The notes: generated by a model from the sequence alone, not told the origin. Shown: positions 52,512-61,233, numbered from the stretch's first letter. The stretch: 64,000 bases of DNA from Rudaea cellulosilytica DSM 22992 (GCF_000378125.1 NZ_KB899241.1:657652-721651); one strand, 5' to 3'. Made by a program: numbers and translations.

Positions 52512-52847
52512 CTACTTCGATTCAAGCGTCACCGGGATCTCGGTGACCGAGTCGACCGGAATCTTGTTGGCCACGGCTGCGTCGCGTACCGCCTGCTCGC
52601 TCGGGCCCTCGTAGACACAGAACGTCTTGGTTTTGTCGGCGTTTGCATACGAAGTGACCCAGGTCACGCCAAACTTGGCGTTGGTCGCGTTGACGCTCTG
52701 CTTGGCCTGGGCATCGAGACCGTCGAGTGCGCCCTTCGGAAAAGTGCGCTCGATCATGTAGCGGTGCGTGGCGGATGACGGGGCGGTATCGGCGGCGCAG
52801 GCGGCGCCTGTCAACATCAGACTCACGGCGATGGCGAGAATTTTCAT
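52512..52847 (-). CDS. Exported DUF4242 protein
   Basis: A 111-residue protein with a signal peptide (MKILAIAVSLMLTGAACAA) and a ferredoxin-like DUF4242 domain (THRYMIERTFPKGAL, GVTWVTSYANADKTKTFCVYEGPSE). Some DUF4242 proteins bind nickel, but no ligands are evident here beyond one Cys and one His. It lies 36 bases upstream of GFA on the same strand and is divergent from the AraC-type regulator, which probably controls it. Confidence 0.82.
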   Translation of the reverse strand: MKILAIAVSLMLTGAACAADTAPSSATHRYMIERTFPKGALDGLDAQAKQSVNATNAKFGVTWVTSYANADKTKTFCVYEGPSEQAVRDAAVANKIPVDSVTEIPVTLESK

Positions 52848-52993
52848 GGCAGGTTCCTCTGGTTGAACGCGCTTAGGGTTTCGGCGGCAAGCACCGATGC
52901 AGGCGATCGCAGGCTGTTGAATTGCCCCCTTCGCCCGACGCCACTAGTATCCGCTTCGGGCCGGCGCGGAACTTCGCCAACACTCTCCAGTTC

Positions 52994-53020
52994 TTGATCG
53001 AAACTCTTTGATCGAAACTC
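52994..53020 (+). repeat. Tandem 14-bp duplication before the AraC gene
   Basis: TTGATCGAAACTC occurs twice with a 14-base period, the second copy ending one base before the ATG at 53022. It occupies the place where a ribosome-binding site is expected, and none is visible. Confidence 0.75.
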
Positions 53021-53021
53021 C

Positions 53022-54017
53022 ATGGACGCGCTTTCCGACGTACTCAAATCCGTGCACATGGACGGCGCCGTGTTCCTCAACGCGGAATTCACCGCGCCGT
53101 GGTGCGTGCGCGGCGAGTCGGGCTGGGCGATCTATCGCGACCGGGTCGCGCCGGCCGAGCACATGGTGTTCTTCCACTTCATCATGCAGGGGTGCTGCAA
53201 GCTGCGCCTGCGCGACACTGGCGAGATGGTGGAAGCGGGCGCCGGCGATCTCGTGCTGTTTCCGCAGGACGATCGCCACCTGATGGGCAGCGACTTGCAC
53301 ATCGCCGCACTCGGCGACGAAGGCACCGGCGCTGCCGAGGTGACCGACGATCCGCAATTCATTCAGATCCGCTATGGCGGCGGCGGTGATGCGACGCGCT
53401 TCGTCTGCGGCTACCTGCTCTGCAGCCGCAGCATGTGCCGGCCGCTGTTCGAGGCGCTGCCGCGCATGCTGCGCATTCCGATCGGCGACGGCCACGCCGC
53501 GGCGCTGCTGCGCGAACTGCTGCAGGCCGGTGTGCGCGAGTCCTTGCATGCGAGCCCTGGCACCGCATCGACCCTGGCCAAGCTCGCCGAACTCATGCTC
53601 GTGGAGGCGATGCGCCGCTACGTCGAAAGCCTGCCGCCCGAGGGCCGCGGCTGGCTTGCCGGGCTACGCGACGCGCACGTCGGCCGCGCGCTCGCGCTGA
53701 TGCACGCCGACCCGGCCAAGCCGTGGACCGTGGAAGAACTCGCGCGCGCCTCGGCGCTGTCGCGTTCGGCCCTGGCCGAGCGCTTCGCCGCGCTGGTCGG
53801 CGAGCCGCCGATGCAATATCTCATGCGCTGGCGATTGGCGCTGGCCGCGCAACGGCTGCGTTCGGGCAACGAGGCGATCACACGCATCGCCGAACACAGC
53901 GGCTACGAATCCGAAGCGGCGTTCAACCGCGCGTTCAAGCGCGAATTCGGCGTGCCGCCGGCCGTATGGCGCAGGTCGGGAATGGGATCTGAGTCGCTTG
54001 CGAAAGCCGAAGGCTGA
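53022..54017 (+). CDS. AraC-family regulator with N-terminal cupin
   Basis: A 331-residue regulator. The N-terminal cupin (about 1-190) belongs to the AraC cupin_6 type (APAEHMVFFHFIMQGCCKLRL, GDLVLFPQDDRHLMG). The C-terminal double helix-turn-helix (about 220-320) contains WTVEELARASALSRSALAERF and HSGYESEAAFNRAFKREFG. The effector is unknown. It is divergent from DUF4242 across 174 bases and may regulate it. A tandem 14-bp duplication abuts the start codon. It converges with the 54071 gene. Confidence 0.9.
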   Translation: MDALSDVLKSVHMDGAVFLNAEFTAPWCVRGESGWAIYRDRVAPAEHMVFFHFIMQGCCKLRLRDTGEMVEAGAGDLVLFPQDDRHLMGSDLHIAALGDEGTGAAEVTDDPQFIQIRYGGGGDATRFVCGYLLCSRSMCRPLFEALPRMLRIPIGDGHAAALLRELLQAGVRESLHASPGTASTLAKLAELMLVEAMRRYVESLPPEGRGWLAGLRDAHVGRALALMHADPAKPWTVEELARASALSRSALAERFAALVGEPPMQYLMRWRLALAAQRLRSGNEAITRIAEHSGYESEAAFNRAFKREFGVPPAVWRRSGMGSESLAKAEG

Positions 54018-54070
54018 CAGCAGAGCGTTCCATCGTTTGCCCGACGGAACGCCCCAACCACAACTCTTCG

Positions 54071-54961
54071 TCAGCCGCCCTTCGACTGCATCGACGTCTT
54101 CTGTACCTTCCACTTGCCGCCTTCCTTGACCATCTGCGCCGTACCGGTCGACTTGCCACCGCCCTGCTCGACGCCTTCGAGGGTCAGCTCGGCATGGTCG
54201 CCGAAGTCTTGGCCACCGGTAACCGTGAGGCTCTTCGGCGCAAATGCCTTCATCATTTCGAGCATCGCCGGAAATTGCGCATCCTTGCGTTGCGCTTGCA
54301 TCTGGTCGGCCTGTTGTTTCGACACGGTCGCGAGCATCGCGTCGACATCGCCCTTCTGCATCGCCGCGAGATTGGCCTGCAGCACCTTGCCGGCCTCGCC
54401 GCCGCCGGCGGGTATCGGCTTGCCGCCCTGCGCGGCCGCAGCGGCGGGTGCCGCTGACGATGTCGCCGCCGTGCCCGGTTTGGCGTAGGCGAGATCGAAA
54501 CCGAAATCGCAGGACAGATCGTCGCTGGCCTTGCCCTTGAGGGTATAGTGGCCGGCCACGCCCTTGGCGTCGTTGCGCGAAAGCTTGAGATCGCCGAACG
54601 CGGTGCCCGATTGCGAGATATTGGCGCCGGGCGGCAGGTAAGCGTAGATCGCGGTCACCCCGCCCTCGCCGAGCGTAATGCGCACCTGGCCGCCGTCGTC
54701 GGCTTTCCAGACCTGCTCGCGTACCGCGTCTTCCGGATCCTTCGCTGCGGCGATCTTGCCGGGGTCGAGCTTGAGCGAGGCGAGCGCGACCGTGGTTTCC
54801 TTCTTGTTCGGCTCGAAGTGATCGGGGCGCTGATAGACCACCCCGTCGACGAGGGTCAGTTTCTTGTCCTTGTAGGTGCAGGTGCCGGTGCCGGCGGCAA
54901 AGGTGGTGATCGGCAACAGCAGGCAGGTCAGGGCAATAGCGGAGAGCGTGAACCTGGACAT
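54071..54961 (-). CDS. Uncharacterised secreted protein with Ala-rich linker
   Basis: A 296-residue exported protein. A signal peptide (FTLSAIALTCLLLPITTFA) is followed by a beta-rich domain starting GTGTCTYKDKKLTLVDGVVYQ, an Ala/Pro/Gly-rich linker (about 165-190) and a C-terminal half with MQKGDVDAMLATVSKQQADQ and KEGGKWKVQKTSMQ, which resembles lumazine-binding/DUF4878-like cone folds. Function not recognised. The start at 54961 is chosen because it begins the signal peptide. It lies alone, convergent with the AraC gene and divergent from exeA. Confidence 0.75.
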   Translation of the reverse strand: MSRFTLSAIALTCLLLPITTFAAGTGTCTYKDKKLTLVDGVVYQRPDHFEPNKKETTVALASLKLDPGKIAAAKDPEDAVREQVWKADDGGQVRITLGEGGVTAIYAYLPPGANISQSGTAFGDLKLSRNDAKGVAGHYTLKGKASDDLSCDFGFDLAYAKPGTAATSSAAPAAAAAQGGKPIPAGGGEAGKVLQANLAAMQKGDVDAMLATVSKQQADQMQAQRKDAQFPAMLEMMKAFAPKSLTVTGGQDFGDHAELTLEGVEQGGGKSTGTAQMVKEGGKWKVQKTSMQSKGG

Positions 54962-55133
54962 GGCGGAATCCTCTGGATGATGGATCAGACCGAAACAGGA
55001 ACGCCCGGCGATGCTACTCCCGGATGCCCGCCTGCGGGCGAGCACCCACCCGGGCTCGCCCTTTCATACGGGAAATCCCGCTCCGCCGGCTCACGCACGA
55101 AACTTTTATGGGTTCCCAAGGTAAAGTAGCTGT

Positions 55134-56786
55134 ATGTATCTGGAGTTCTACGGCCTCAAAGAGGCCCCGTTTTCGATCACCCCTGATCCGCGCTACGTCT
55201 TTCTGTCGGAGCGCCACCGGGATGCGCTCGCGCACCTGTTGTACGGCATCGGCAAGGGCGGCAGCGGCGGCTTCGTGCAGCTCACCGGCGAGGTCGGTAC
55301 GGGCAAGACGACGCTGTGCCGGCTATTGCTCGAACAGCTGCCGGAGAACACGCGTGTCGCGCTCGTGCTCAATCCGAAGCTGTCGCCGCTCGAACTGCTC
55401 GAATCGATCTGCGACGAACTCAAGATCGACACCACCGATCGCAAGGGCAGCCTCAAGGCGCTCGTCGATGCGCTCAACGCCTACCTGCTCGACGCCTACG
55501 CGCAGGGCCTGCGCGTGGTGCTGATCGTCGACGAGGCGCAGAACCTGTCGACCGAATCGCTCGAGCAGGTGCGCCTGCTGACCAACCTCGAAACGCCGAC
55601 GCAGAAGCTGCTGCAGATCATCCTGCTCGGCCAGCCCGAACTGCGCGACAAGCTCAACGACCCGGAGCTGCGCCAGCTCGCCCAGCGCATCACCGCGCGC
55701 TATCACCTGACGCCGCTCGACCGCGACGAGACCGAAGCCTACGTGCGCCATCGCCTCGCGATCGCCGGCGCGCTGCGCTCGCCGTTCTCGCGCCTCGGCC
55801 TGCGCGCGCTGTACAAGCGTTCCGGCGGCGTGCCGCGCCTGATCAACGTCATCGGCGACCGCGCGCTGATGGCCGGCTACGCGCGCGAACAGAACTCGAT
55901 CGGCGAGCGCCTGGTCGATCGCGCGGCCGACGAAACCTTGCCTGGCACGACGCGCTATCGCCTGCGCCACTACGGTCCGTGGGCCGCCGCGGCCTGCGCC
56001 GTGATCGCGCTCGGCGCAGCCGCGTATTTCTACCAGCTGCAACAGCCGGCACCGGTGCCGACCGCCGTTGCCACTCCGCCGCCCGCCGCAGCGGCTGCCG
56101 CGAGCGCAACCGCGACGACGACGGCGGCCGCGGCCGAACCGGCGAAGCCGCAGGAAAATCCGGCCGAGAAGAAACTCGCCAAACTCGCCGAGAATGCCTC
56201 CGACTCCGAGCTGACCGCGTGGACTCAACTGCTCGCGCGCTGGCAGGCGACGTCGGCCGAGACCTCGGTGCGCGACGCGGCCCGTTGCCGTGCCGTGGTC
56301 TTTCCCGGCATGAACTGCCTGCGCGGACATGGCGCGATCACGCAGCTCGCCCGCTTCGACCGGCCGCTGATCCTGCCGGTCAAGTGGCAGAACGCGAGTG
56401 CATATGCACTGCTGCAGGGCGTGGCCGGAGACCAGGTGCAGCTCAATCTCGGCGGCGAGAGTTTCCGCGTCGGCAAGGACGATCTCGCCAGCGTGTGGGA
56501 TGGCGAATTCATCGCGTTGTGGCGTCTGCCGGCAGATGTACCCGCGCGGTTGCACAACGGCGACGCCGGCCCGGGCGTGGCCTGGATCAAGGCCCAGCTC
56601 GCGCATATGGATGGCGGTGCCGCCGACGCCGGCCCGGCGTTCTTCGACGACGCCCTCGCCGAACGCGTGCGCAAGCTGCAGATCGCCTACGGCATCAAGC
56701 CCGACGGCATCGTCGGCCCGGAGACGCTGTTCGCGTTGTCTGCGCTCGATCCGGCCGGCCCGCACCTGACTCGCAGCGTGCAGTGA
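55134..56786 (+). CDS. ExeA/GspA-type AAA ATPase with C-terminal peptidoglycan-binding domain
   Basis: A 550-residue inner-membrane ATPase of the ExeA family, which with GspB helps secretins assemble through the peptidoglycan. MYLEFYGLKEAPFSITPDPRY is the family N-terminus. Walker A is GEVGTGKT (52-59) and Walker B LIVDEAQN (130-137). A membrane helix lies near 282-300, then an Ala/Pro linker and a periplasmic region ending in a peptidoglycan-binding fold (VRKLQIAYGIKPDGIVGPETL). gspB follows 51 bases downstream. No other type II secretion gene lies in the window, so the pair may serve a system encoded elsewhere. Confidence 0.9.
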   Translation: MYLEFYGLKEAPFSITPDPRYVFLSERHRDALAHLLYGIGKGGSGGFVQLTGEVGTGKTTLCRLLLEQLPENTRVALVLNPKLSPLELLESICDELKIDTTDRKGSLKALVDALNAYLLDAYAQGLRVVLIVDEAQNLSTESLEQVRLLTNLETPTQKLLQIILLGQPELRDKLNDPELRQLAQRITARYHLTPLDRDETEAYVRHRLAIAGALRSPFSRLGLRALYKRSGGVPRLINVIGDRALMAGYAREQNSIGERLVDRAADETLPGTTRYRLRHYGPWAAAACAVIALGAAAYFYQLQQPAPVPTAVATPPPAAAAAASATATTTAAAAEPAKPQENPAEKKLAKLAENASDSELTAWTQLLARWQATSAETSVRDAARCRAVVFPGMNCLRGHGAITQLARFDRPLILPVKWQNASAYALLQGVAGDQVQLNLGGESFRVGKDDLASVWDGEFIALWRLPADVPARLHNGDAGPGVAWIKAQLAHMDGGAADAGPAFFDDALAERVRKLQIAYGIKPDGIVGPETLFALSALDPAGPHLTRSVQ

Positions 56787-56837
56787 ACGCGCGCCGCATT
56801 TGTACAGAAAGATAAAAATATACCCGTTGACAAGTCC

Positions 56838-57590
56838 ATGTCGCTGATCCTCGAAGCCCTGAAGAAGTCCGAACAGCAGCGCCGGCTCGGCGAGATGCCG
56901 AACCTCGGCACGCCGGTCACGGCGACACGGCGGCGGCGCAGCCCGCTGCCGTGGCTGGCCGTGGTGGTCGTGCTCGCGCTCGGCGCCGCCGGCGGCTGGC
57001 GCTACCTGCGCCAGCACGCGGCGCAAGCACCGGCCACAGCGCCGGGCGAATCGGCTTCGGTCAAAGCGACGACGAAAGCGGCGACCGAGCCCGGCATCAC
57101 GAACACGCCGCGGCCGCTGCCACCGAAACCGGTCTCCTCGCCGACACAAACCACGCAGGCGACAATCCCTGCACCGCCGCCAAGAAAGGAATCGACAACC
57201 CCCGTACCCGCGCCAGCACCCGCCCGCGCACCGGCTCCTTCGCCCGCGCCGGTGGCCGCGCCCGTGCCCGCGCCGCCTGCCCCCGTTGCCGCGCCAGCGC
57301 CGGCAGCACAGACCCCGGCTCCGGCGGTCCCCGCGCCACCTGCGCCTGCCGCAAACGATGTGCCCACGATCGATGAAATGCCCCCCGACGTGCGCAACGC
57401 CTTGCCCGCACTGCCGATCACGATGCAGGTCTACTCGCCCGATCCGAAGCGCCGCTTCGCCATCATCGAGGGAACGCGCGTGACCGAGGGCGAGAACGTG
57501 CGCGGCGTGACGCTGGTGGAGATTCGCCCGAGCGGGCTCGTGCTCGAATTCCACGGCCGGCGCATGCTGATGCCGCGGCCCGGTTCCTGA
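56838..57590 (+). CDS. gspB: General secretion pathway protein GspB
   Basis: A 250-residue protein partner of ExeA. It has the short cytoplasmic start MSLILEALKKSEQQRRLGE, one membrane helix (PWLAVVVVLALGAAGGW, about 39-55), a long Pro/Ala-rich periplasmic stalk (60-175) and the C-terminal GspB domain (PALPITMQVYSPDPKRRFAI, then IRPSGLVLEFHGRRMLMP). GspB spans the periplasm and links the ATPase to the peptidoglycan. The strongly repetitive stalk is typical. The rhomboid gene begins 5 bases after its stop, so the three genes are one operon. Confidence 0.92.
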   Translation: MSLILEALKKSEQQRRLGEMPNLGTPVTATRRRRSPLPWLAVVVVLALGAAGGWRYLRQHAAQAPATAPGESASVKATTKAATEPGITNTPRPLPPKPVSSPTQTTQATIPAPPPRKESTTPVPAPAPARAPAPSPAPVAAPVPAPPAPVAAPAPAAQTPAPAVPAPPAPAANDVPTIDEMPPDVRNALPALPITMQVYSPDPKRRFAIIEGTRVTEGENVRGVTLVEIRPSGLVLEFHGRRMLMPRPGS

Positions 57591-57595
57591 GCTCC

Positions 57596-58279
57596 GTGTT
57601 CGTCACCGTCGACCGAAAGCGGCCATCGCCCCTGCCTTGGGCCACGCTCGCGATTCTCGCGGCCTGCATCGCGCTGTTTCTCTGGCTCGTGCTCGCAGCG
57701 GACGCGACGCGCTGGCAGTTCCTGCGCCAGTGGGGCACCGTGCCGACACGCTTGTTCGACGCCAACGCACCGGCGTTGCAGCAGCTCGTGGAACTGCGCT
57801 GGCTGCGTCTGTTCACCGCGCTGTTCATCCATGCCGGCTGGCTGCATCTGGTCGGCAACCTGCTGTTCCTCTTGATCTTCGGCGTACCCGCGGAGCGTGC
57901 GCTCGGGCCGTGGCGCTTCCTGCTCCTGTTCCTGCTCGGCGGCGCCTTCGCCAACCTGCTCGCGGCACTGATTCTTTCGAGCACGAGCACGCCGATCGTC
58001 GGCTCGAGCGGCGCGGTGTCGGCGATCATCGGCGCCTACCTCGGCCTGTTTCCGCGTGCGCGTCTCGGACTCGTGCTGCCGCTGGGCATGTTCCTCGAAT
58101 TCGTGCGCATCCCGGCGCCGCTGCTGATCGGCTTCTGGGCGTTGCTGCAGGTCGCCTTCACGTTTGTCGGCCCGGCGTTCGGCCCGGTCGCATGGTGGAC
58201 GCATATCGCCGGCTTCGCCGCGGGCCTGCTGTTCGCACTCGTGTCCAAGCCGGCGATCGCGCGCCGCCTGCGTTCGTAG
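57596..58279 (+). CDS. Rhomboid family intramembrane serine protease
   Basis: A 227-residue polytopic protein. The catalytic dyad is Ser138 in GSSGA and His203 in WTHIAG, with the stabilising asparagine motif HLVGNLLFL before them. Rhomboids cleave single-pass membrane proteins. The GTG start follows the gspB stop by 5 bases and leads directly into the first helix (WATLAILAACIALFLWL). The substrate is unknown; the co-transcribed GspB, a single-pass protein, is a speculative candidate. It converges with the YhhQ gene. Confidence 0.9.
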   Translation: MFVTVDRKRPSPLPWATLAILAACIALFLWLVLAADATRWQFLRQWGTVPTRLFDANAPALQQLVELRWLRLFTALFIHAGWLHLVGNLLFLLIFGVPAERALGPWRFLLLFLLGGAFANLLAALILSSTSTPIVGSSGAVSAIIGAYLGLFPRARLGLVLPLGMFLEFVRIPAPLLIGFWALLQVAFTFVGPAFGPVAWWTHIAGFAAGLLFALVSKPAIARRLRS

Positions 58280-58314
58280 TCACGGGCACGCGCCGCAGCG
58301 CCGGCGAGTCGAAA

Positions 58315-59025
58315 TCAGGTGCGCAGCGTGAACGGCGTGAATTGCGTGTCGCGATCGTAGTAGTCCTCGTGCTCCGCGCGCTTGAGCGCGGCCACGACGC
58401 GGTAGGTCAGCGGCGTCGCGAGTATTTCCCAGACCACCTTCATCACGTAGTTCGACACCATCACCGTGATCACGAGCTGGGTTTCCCAGACGCCGAGGAA
58501 CGCGGCCGGATAGAACACAAGACAGTCGACGCCCTCGCCCATGATCGTCGAGCCGATGATACGCGACCAGAGCGCGTTGCCGTTCGTCCACAATTTCATT
58601 TTTGCCAAAGTATACGAATTGACGAACTCGCCGAGGAAGAACGCGGTGATCGAGGCGAACACGATGCGCGGGGTCTGGCCGAAGATCGATTCGTAGGCCT
58701 CCTGGCCGTGCCAGCCCGCGGCCGGCGGCAGCTTGACGACAACGGTGGCCATGATCGAGGCGAACACGAGTGCAGTGAGTCCGGACCAGATCACGCGGCG
58801 CGCGCGCGCGTAGCCGTAGACTTCGGTAAGGATGTCGCCGAACACGTAGGAGATCGGGAAGAACAGCACGCCGGCGCCGAAAGTGAACTCGCCGATGACC
58901 GGCAGATGCACGCTGGCGACCTTGGCCGGGCCGATCAGGTTCGAGCAGAGCAGGACGCAGACGAAGGCGCCAAGGATGAAGTCGTAATAGCGGTAGGTGC
59001 GCGGCGCAGGAGCGGGTGCGGACAT
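58315..59025 (-). CDS. yhhQ: Queuosine precursor transporter (YhhQ/VUT family)
   Basis: A 236-residue, six-helix transporter. The family segments FPISYVFGDILTEVYGYARAR and STIMGEGVDCLVFYPAAF and the C-terminal EILATPLTYRVVAALKR are clear. In E. coli YhhQ brings in preQ0/preQ1 for tRNA queuosine synthesis. The start MSAPAPAPRTYRYYD at 59025 is preferred over a longer basic extension. There is no queuosine gene next to it, which is normal for this transporter. Convergent with the rhomboid gene. Confidence 0.9.
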   Translation of the reverse strand: MSAPAPAPRTYRYYDFILGAFVCVLLCSNLIGPAKVASVHLPVIGEFTFGAGVLFFPISYVFGDILTEVYGYARARRVIWSGLTALVFASIMATVVVKLPPAAGWHGQEAYESIFGQTPRIVFASITAFFLGEFVNSYTLAKMKLWTNGNALWSRIIGSTIMGEGVDCLVFYPAAFLGVWETQLVITVMVSNYVMKVVWEILATPLTYRVVAALKRAEHEDYYDRDTQFTPFTLRT

Positions 59026-59169
59026 GGCGGGCGGGTCGGATCGGCGATGCCCGCTAGCATGCCGGCTCGGGAAGTTTTCCGCCAGCCGTAAGGTTTTGCG
59101 ACGCAACCTTGTCTATTGAGCACCGGTGCGCGCTGCGGCTGCGGCGCCCGCCAAGACGGAGATTCCCGC

Positions 59170-59652
59170 GTGAAACGTGTACTGCTTTGCCTATTCCTCG
59201 CCGGCCTGTCCGCCGCTGCATTCGCACAGAGCGATGCGATCGCGTGGCAGGGCAAGACGGCGAATGGCGATACGATCCATTTCGATCCGCAGCGGCTGAA
59301 GCGCCCGGCGATCCTGCTGTTCTGGGCGACCTGGTGTCCGTACTGCGAGGCCTTGATGCCTTATGTGCAGCACGTCCAGGATGCGGCGGGCAAGGACCGG
59401 CTCGACGTGTACGCGATCGACATCAAGGAAGACGGCGATCCGGTCAAGACCCTGCGCGAGCGCAAGCTCGGCTTCACCCTCATCCTCGACGGCGATGCGA
59501 TCGCCGACCTGTACGCAGTGAAGGGCACGCCGGGACTGTTCCTCGTCGACGCGAGCGGAAAAGTCATCTATCACCGCAGCGGCGGCGACGCGCCGGAAAA
59601 AGTCGAGGCGGCGCTGCGCGAAAAACTGCGCTTGCCGGCATCCGCGCACTGA
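59170..59652 (+). CDS. TlpA-like periplasmic thioredoxin
   Basis: A 160-residue exported thiol-disulfide protein. The GTG start begins a signal peptide (VKRVLLCLFLAGLSAAAFAQ). The active site is WCPYC (Cys56, Cys59) after LLFWATW, and the cis-Pro is in VKGTPGLFLVD, as in TlpA/ResA-type reductases used for cytochrome c or oxidase copper-site maturation. An earlier ATG at 59116 lacks a signal peptide at the proper place. It stands alone, convergent with the stress-protein gene. Confidence 0.87.
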   Translation: MKRVLLCLFLAGLSAAAFAQSDAIAWQGKTANGDTIHFDPQRLKRPAILLFWATWCPYCEALMPYVQHVQDAAGKDRLDVYAIDIKEDGDPVKTLRERKLGFTLILDGDAIADLYAVKGTPGLFLVDASGKVIYHRSGGDAPEKVEAALREKLRLPASAH

Positions 59653-59683
59653 AGCGGCGACGAATGCGGCAGTCGCGCCGCAG

Positions 59684-60508
59684 CTAGTGCGCCACGAACA
59701 ACGGCACGTCGCTGTACTGGAACAGGTGCCGCGTCGCACCGCCGAGCACGAGTTCGGCAATACGCGAGTGGCCCCAGGCGCCCATCACGATCAGGTCCGA
59801 CTGCGCCGCGTGTGCCGCATCGAGGATGCCCGCGCCGTAGCCGCTGGTCACGGTGAACGGGCGGAACTCCGCGGTGACGCCGTGGCGCGCGAGGTACGCC
59901 GCGAGGTCGAGCGCAGGCAGATGACGCGCACCGACCAGGCTCGCCTGCTCGGCGCCGTCGAGCACGACCACCTGCTTCGCCAGGCGCAGCAGCGGCAGCG
60001 CGCCATGGATCGCGCGCGCGGCTTCGCGGCTGTGGTTCCAGGCGACGAGCATGCGCTCGCCGACGCTGGCCGGCTTCGCCGTTTCCGGCACGACGACGAC
60101 CGGAACGCCGGCGCCGAACACGGCGCGCGAGACGAGACCCCAGCCGATCGGCGCGTCGGCATTCAATTGCGGCCGTTCGGCGACGACCAGATCGCACCAG
60201 CGCGCGGCATGGCAGATCGCCTCGACCGGCTCGCCCTGCGCGACCAGCCAGTCGCCTGCGACGCCGGCCGCGCCGAGTCGTTGCGCCCAGCTTTCGCGCT
60301 GCGCAAGCGCGGTGTGGTAGAGATCGTCGGCCTCCTGCACCTGGAACACGACTGTTTCCAGCGTGGAATAGGCGACTGTGCCGAGCGCGGCGACGTGGAG
60401 GCCGCTGACGTATGCATCGAGCCGGCGTGCGAGCGCCAGCGCCACGGTGGCGGCGAGCGAATCGCCTTCGTAACTACGCACGTGAACGAGAATGTCGAAG
60501 CGAGCCAT
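59684..60508 (-). CDS. Tandem-domain universal stress protein
   Basis: A 274-residue protein built of two UspA-like halves (1-140 and about 148-274). The second half keeps the ATP-binding signature GAWGHSRIAELVLGGAT (G-x2-G-x9-G-T), while the first has a degenerate one. Such two-domain proteins support survival under stress, often in low-oxygen regulons. The ATG at 60508 is chosen because GGAGG lies 6 bases before it; a GTG two codons earlier would directly abut that site. Divergent from the 60687 gene. Confidence 0.9.
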   Translation of the reverse strand: MARFDILVHVRSYEGDSLAATVALALARRLDAYVSGLHVAALGTVAYSTLETVVFQVQEADDLYHTALAQRESWAQRLGAAGVAGDWLVAQGEPVEAICHAARWCDLVVAERPQLNADAPIGWGLVSRAVFGAGVPVVVVPETAKPASVGERMLVAWNHSREAARAIHGALPLLRLAKQVVVLDGAEQASLVGARHLPALDLAAYLARHGVTAEFRPFTVTSGYGAGILDAAHAAQSDLIVMGAWGHSRIAELVLGGATRHLFQYSDVPLFVAH

Positions 60509-60686
60509 ATGCACCCTCCGTTTCTGTCCGATGACGTTAGCTTACGCCTATCGAATGGGGCGGTCTCGCCGCGCCTCGAGTTCAACGGACGGGATCATCC
60601 GGCGATTTCACGGCCAATTCCGCATTTACGTTTTCGTTCAGTTTGACGGGGTATGATCGGGGCTCCCTAAGCAGAAGGAGTTGGCC

Positions 60687-61136
60687 ATGCGTACACGCAA
60701 TTTCATCGGACTTGCCCTGATTGCCGTCGCATCAACGGGAATGTACGCCGCGCGTGCCGAAGCTGCAGGCAAGATCGATTGCGAAATGCGCTTCAACCTG
60801 TCCGGCTGGGCGGCGATCTACAAGCACGCTGAAGGCAGCGGCACGATCACCTGCAACGACGGCCGCAGCTTCAACGTGCACATCACCGCGGTTGGCGGCG
60901 GCCTCACCGCCGGCAAGTACAAGGTCGAAAACGGCAAGGGCAAGTTCGCCGAGGTGTCGAGCGTCGACCAGCTGTTCGGCAGCTACGCCCAGGGCGAAGC
61001 AAACGCCGGAGTGGTCAAGTCCGGCACTGCGCAAATACTGACCAAGGGCACCTCGTCGCTGGCCCTGTCCGGCGCCGGTGAGGGCGTGGACATCGGTATT
61101 TCGTTCGGCAAGTTCACGATCACGCGCGCGAAGTGA
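60687..61136 (+). CDS. Uncharacterised secreted protein
   Basis: A 149-residue exported protein. A signal peptide (FIGLALIAVASTGMYAARAEA) precedes a Gly-rich beta-domain with two cysteines (KIDCEMRF and TITCNDG) likely joined by a disulfide. The rest alternates short strands (HITAVGGGLTAGKYKVENGKG). The family was not recognised. An AAGGAG site lies 6 bases before the ATG, which excludes the TTG two codons upstream. It is followed by a REP-like hairpin and the two-component genes, without evident link. Confidence 0.75.
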   Translation: MRTRNFIGLALIAVASTGMYAARAEAAGKIDCEMRFNLSGWAAIYKHAEGSGTITCNDGRSFNVHITAVGGGLTAGKYKVENGKGKFAEVSSVDQLFGSYAQGEANAGVVKSGTAQILTKGTSSLALSGAGEGVDIGISFGKFTITRAK

Positions 61137-61143
61137 CTCGCGA

Positions 61144-61170
61144 GTCATCCTCGCGAAAGCGGGGATCCAG
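61144..61170. repeat. REP-like hairpin (TCCTCGC-GAAA-GCGGGGA)
   Basis: GTCATCCTCGCGAAAGCGG and the following GGATCCAG match the widespread proteobacterial REP form GTCATTCCCGCGAAAGCGGG. It has a 7-bp stem (one G-T wobble) and a GAAA loop, and lies 8 bases after the stop of the 60687 gene. Confidence 0.8.
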
Positions 61171-61190
61171 CGGCTTAGTCAACACAATTT

Positions 61191-61233
61191 TCTTCGCCAT
61201 GCCGCCGCGCTATGCTGGTCGGCATGGCGAAGA
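61191..61233 (+). promoter_or_regulatory. Inverted repeat enclosing the response-regulator start
   Basis: TCTTCGCCATGCC (61191-61203) and GGCATGGCGAAGA (61221-61233) are perfect 13-bp complements with a 17-base loop. The right arm contains the ATG at 61224 and its next codons; an in-frame ATG at 61212 lies in the loop. In RNA this would hide the start at 61224; as DNA it could also be an autoregulatory site. Confidence 0.6.

Noticed and set aside
52645-52660. GCATACGAAG as a further LacI site
   Set aside because: It lies inside the DUF4242 coding sequence, lacks the second half-site and is far from sugar genes.
60643-60657. TTGACG and TATGAT as a promoter for the 60687 gene
   Set aside because: The hexamers are only 3 bases apart, so they cannot act as one sigma-70 promoter.
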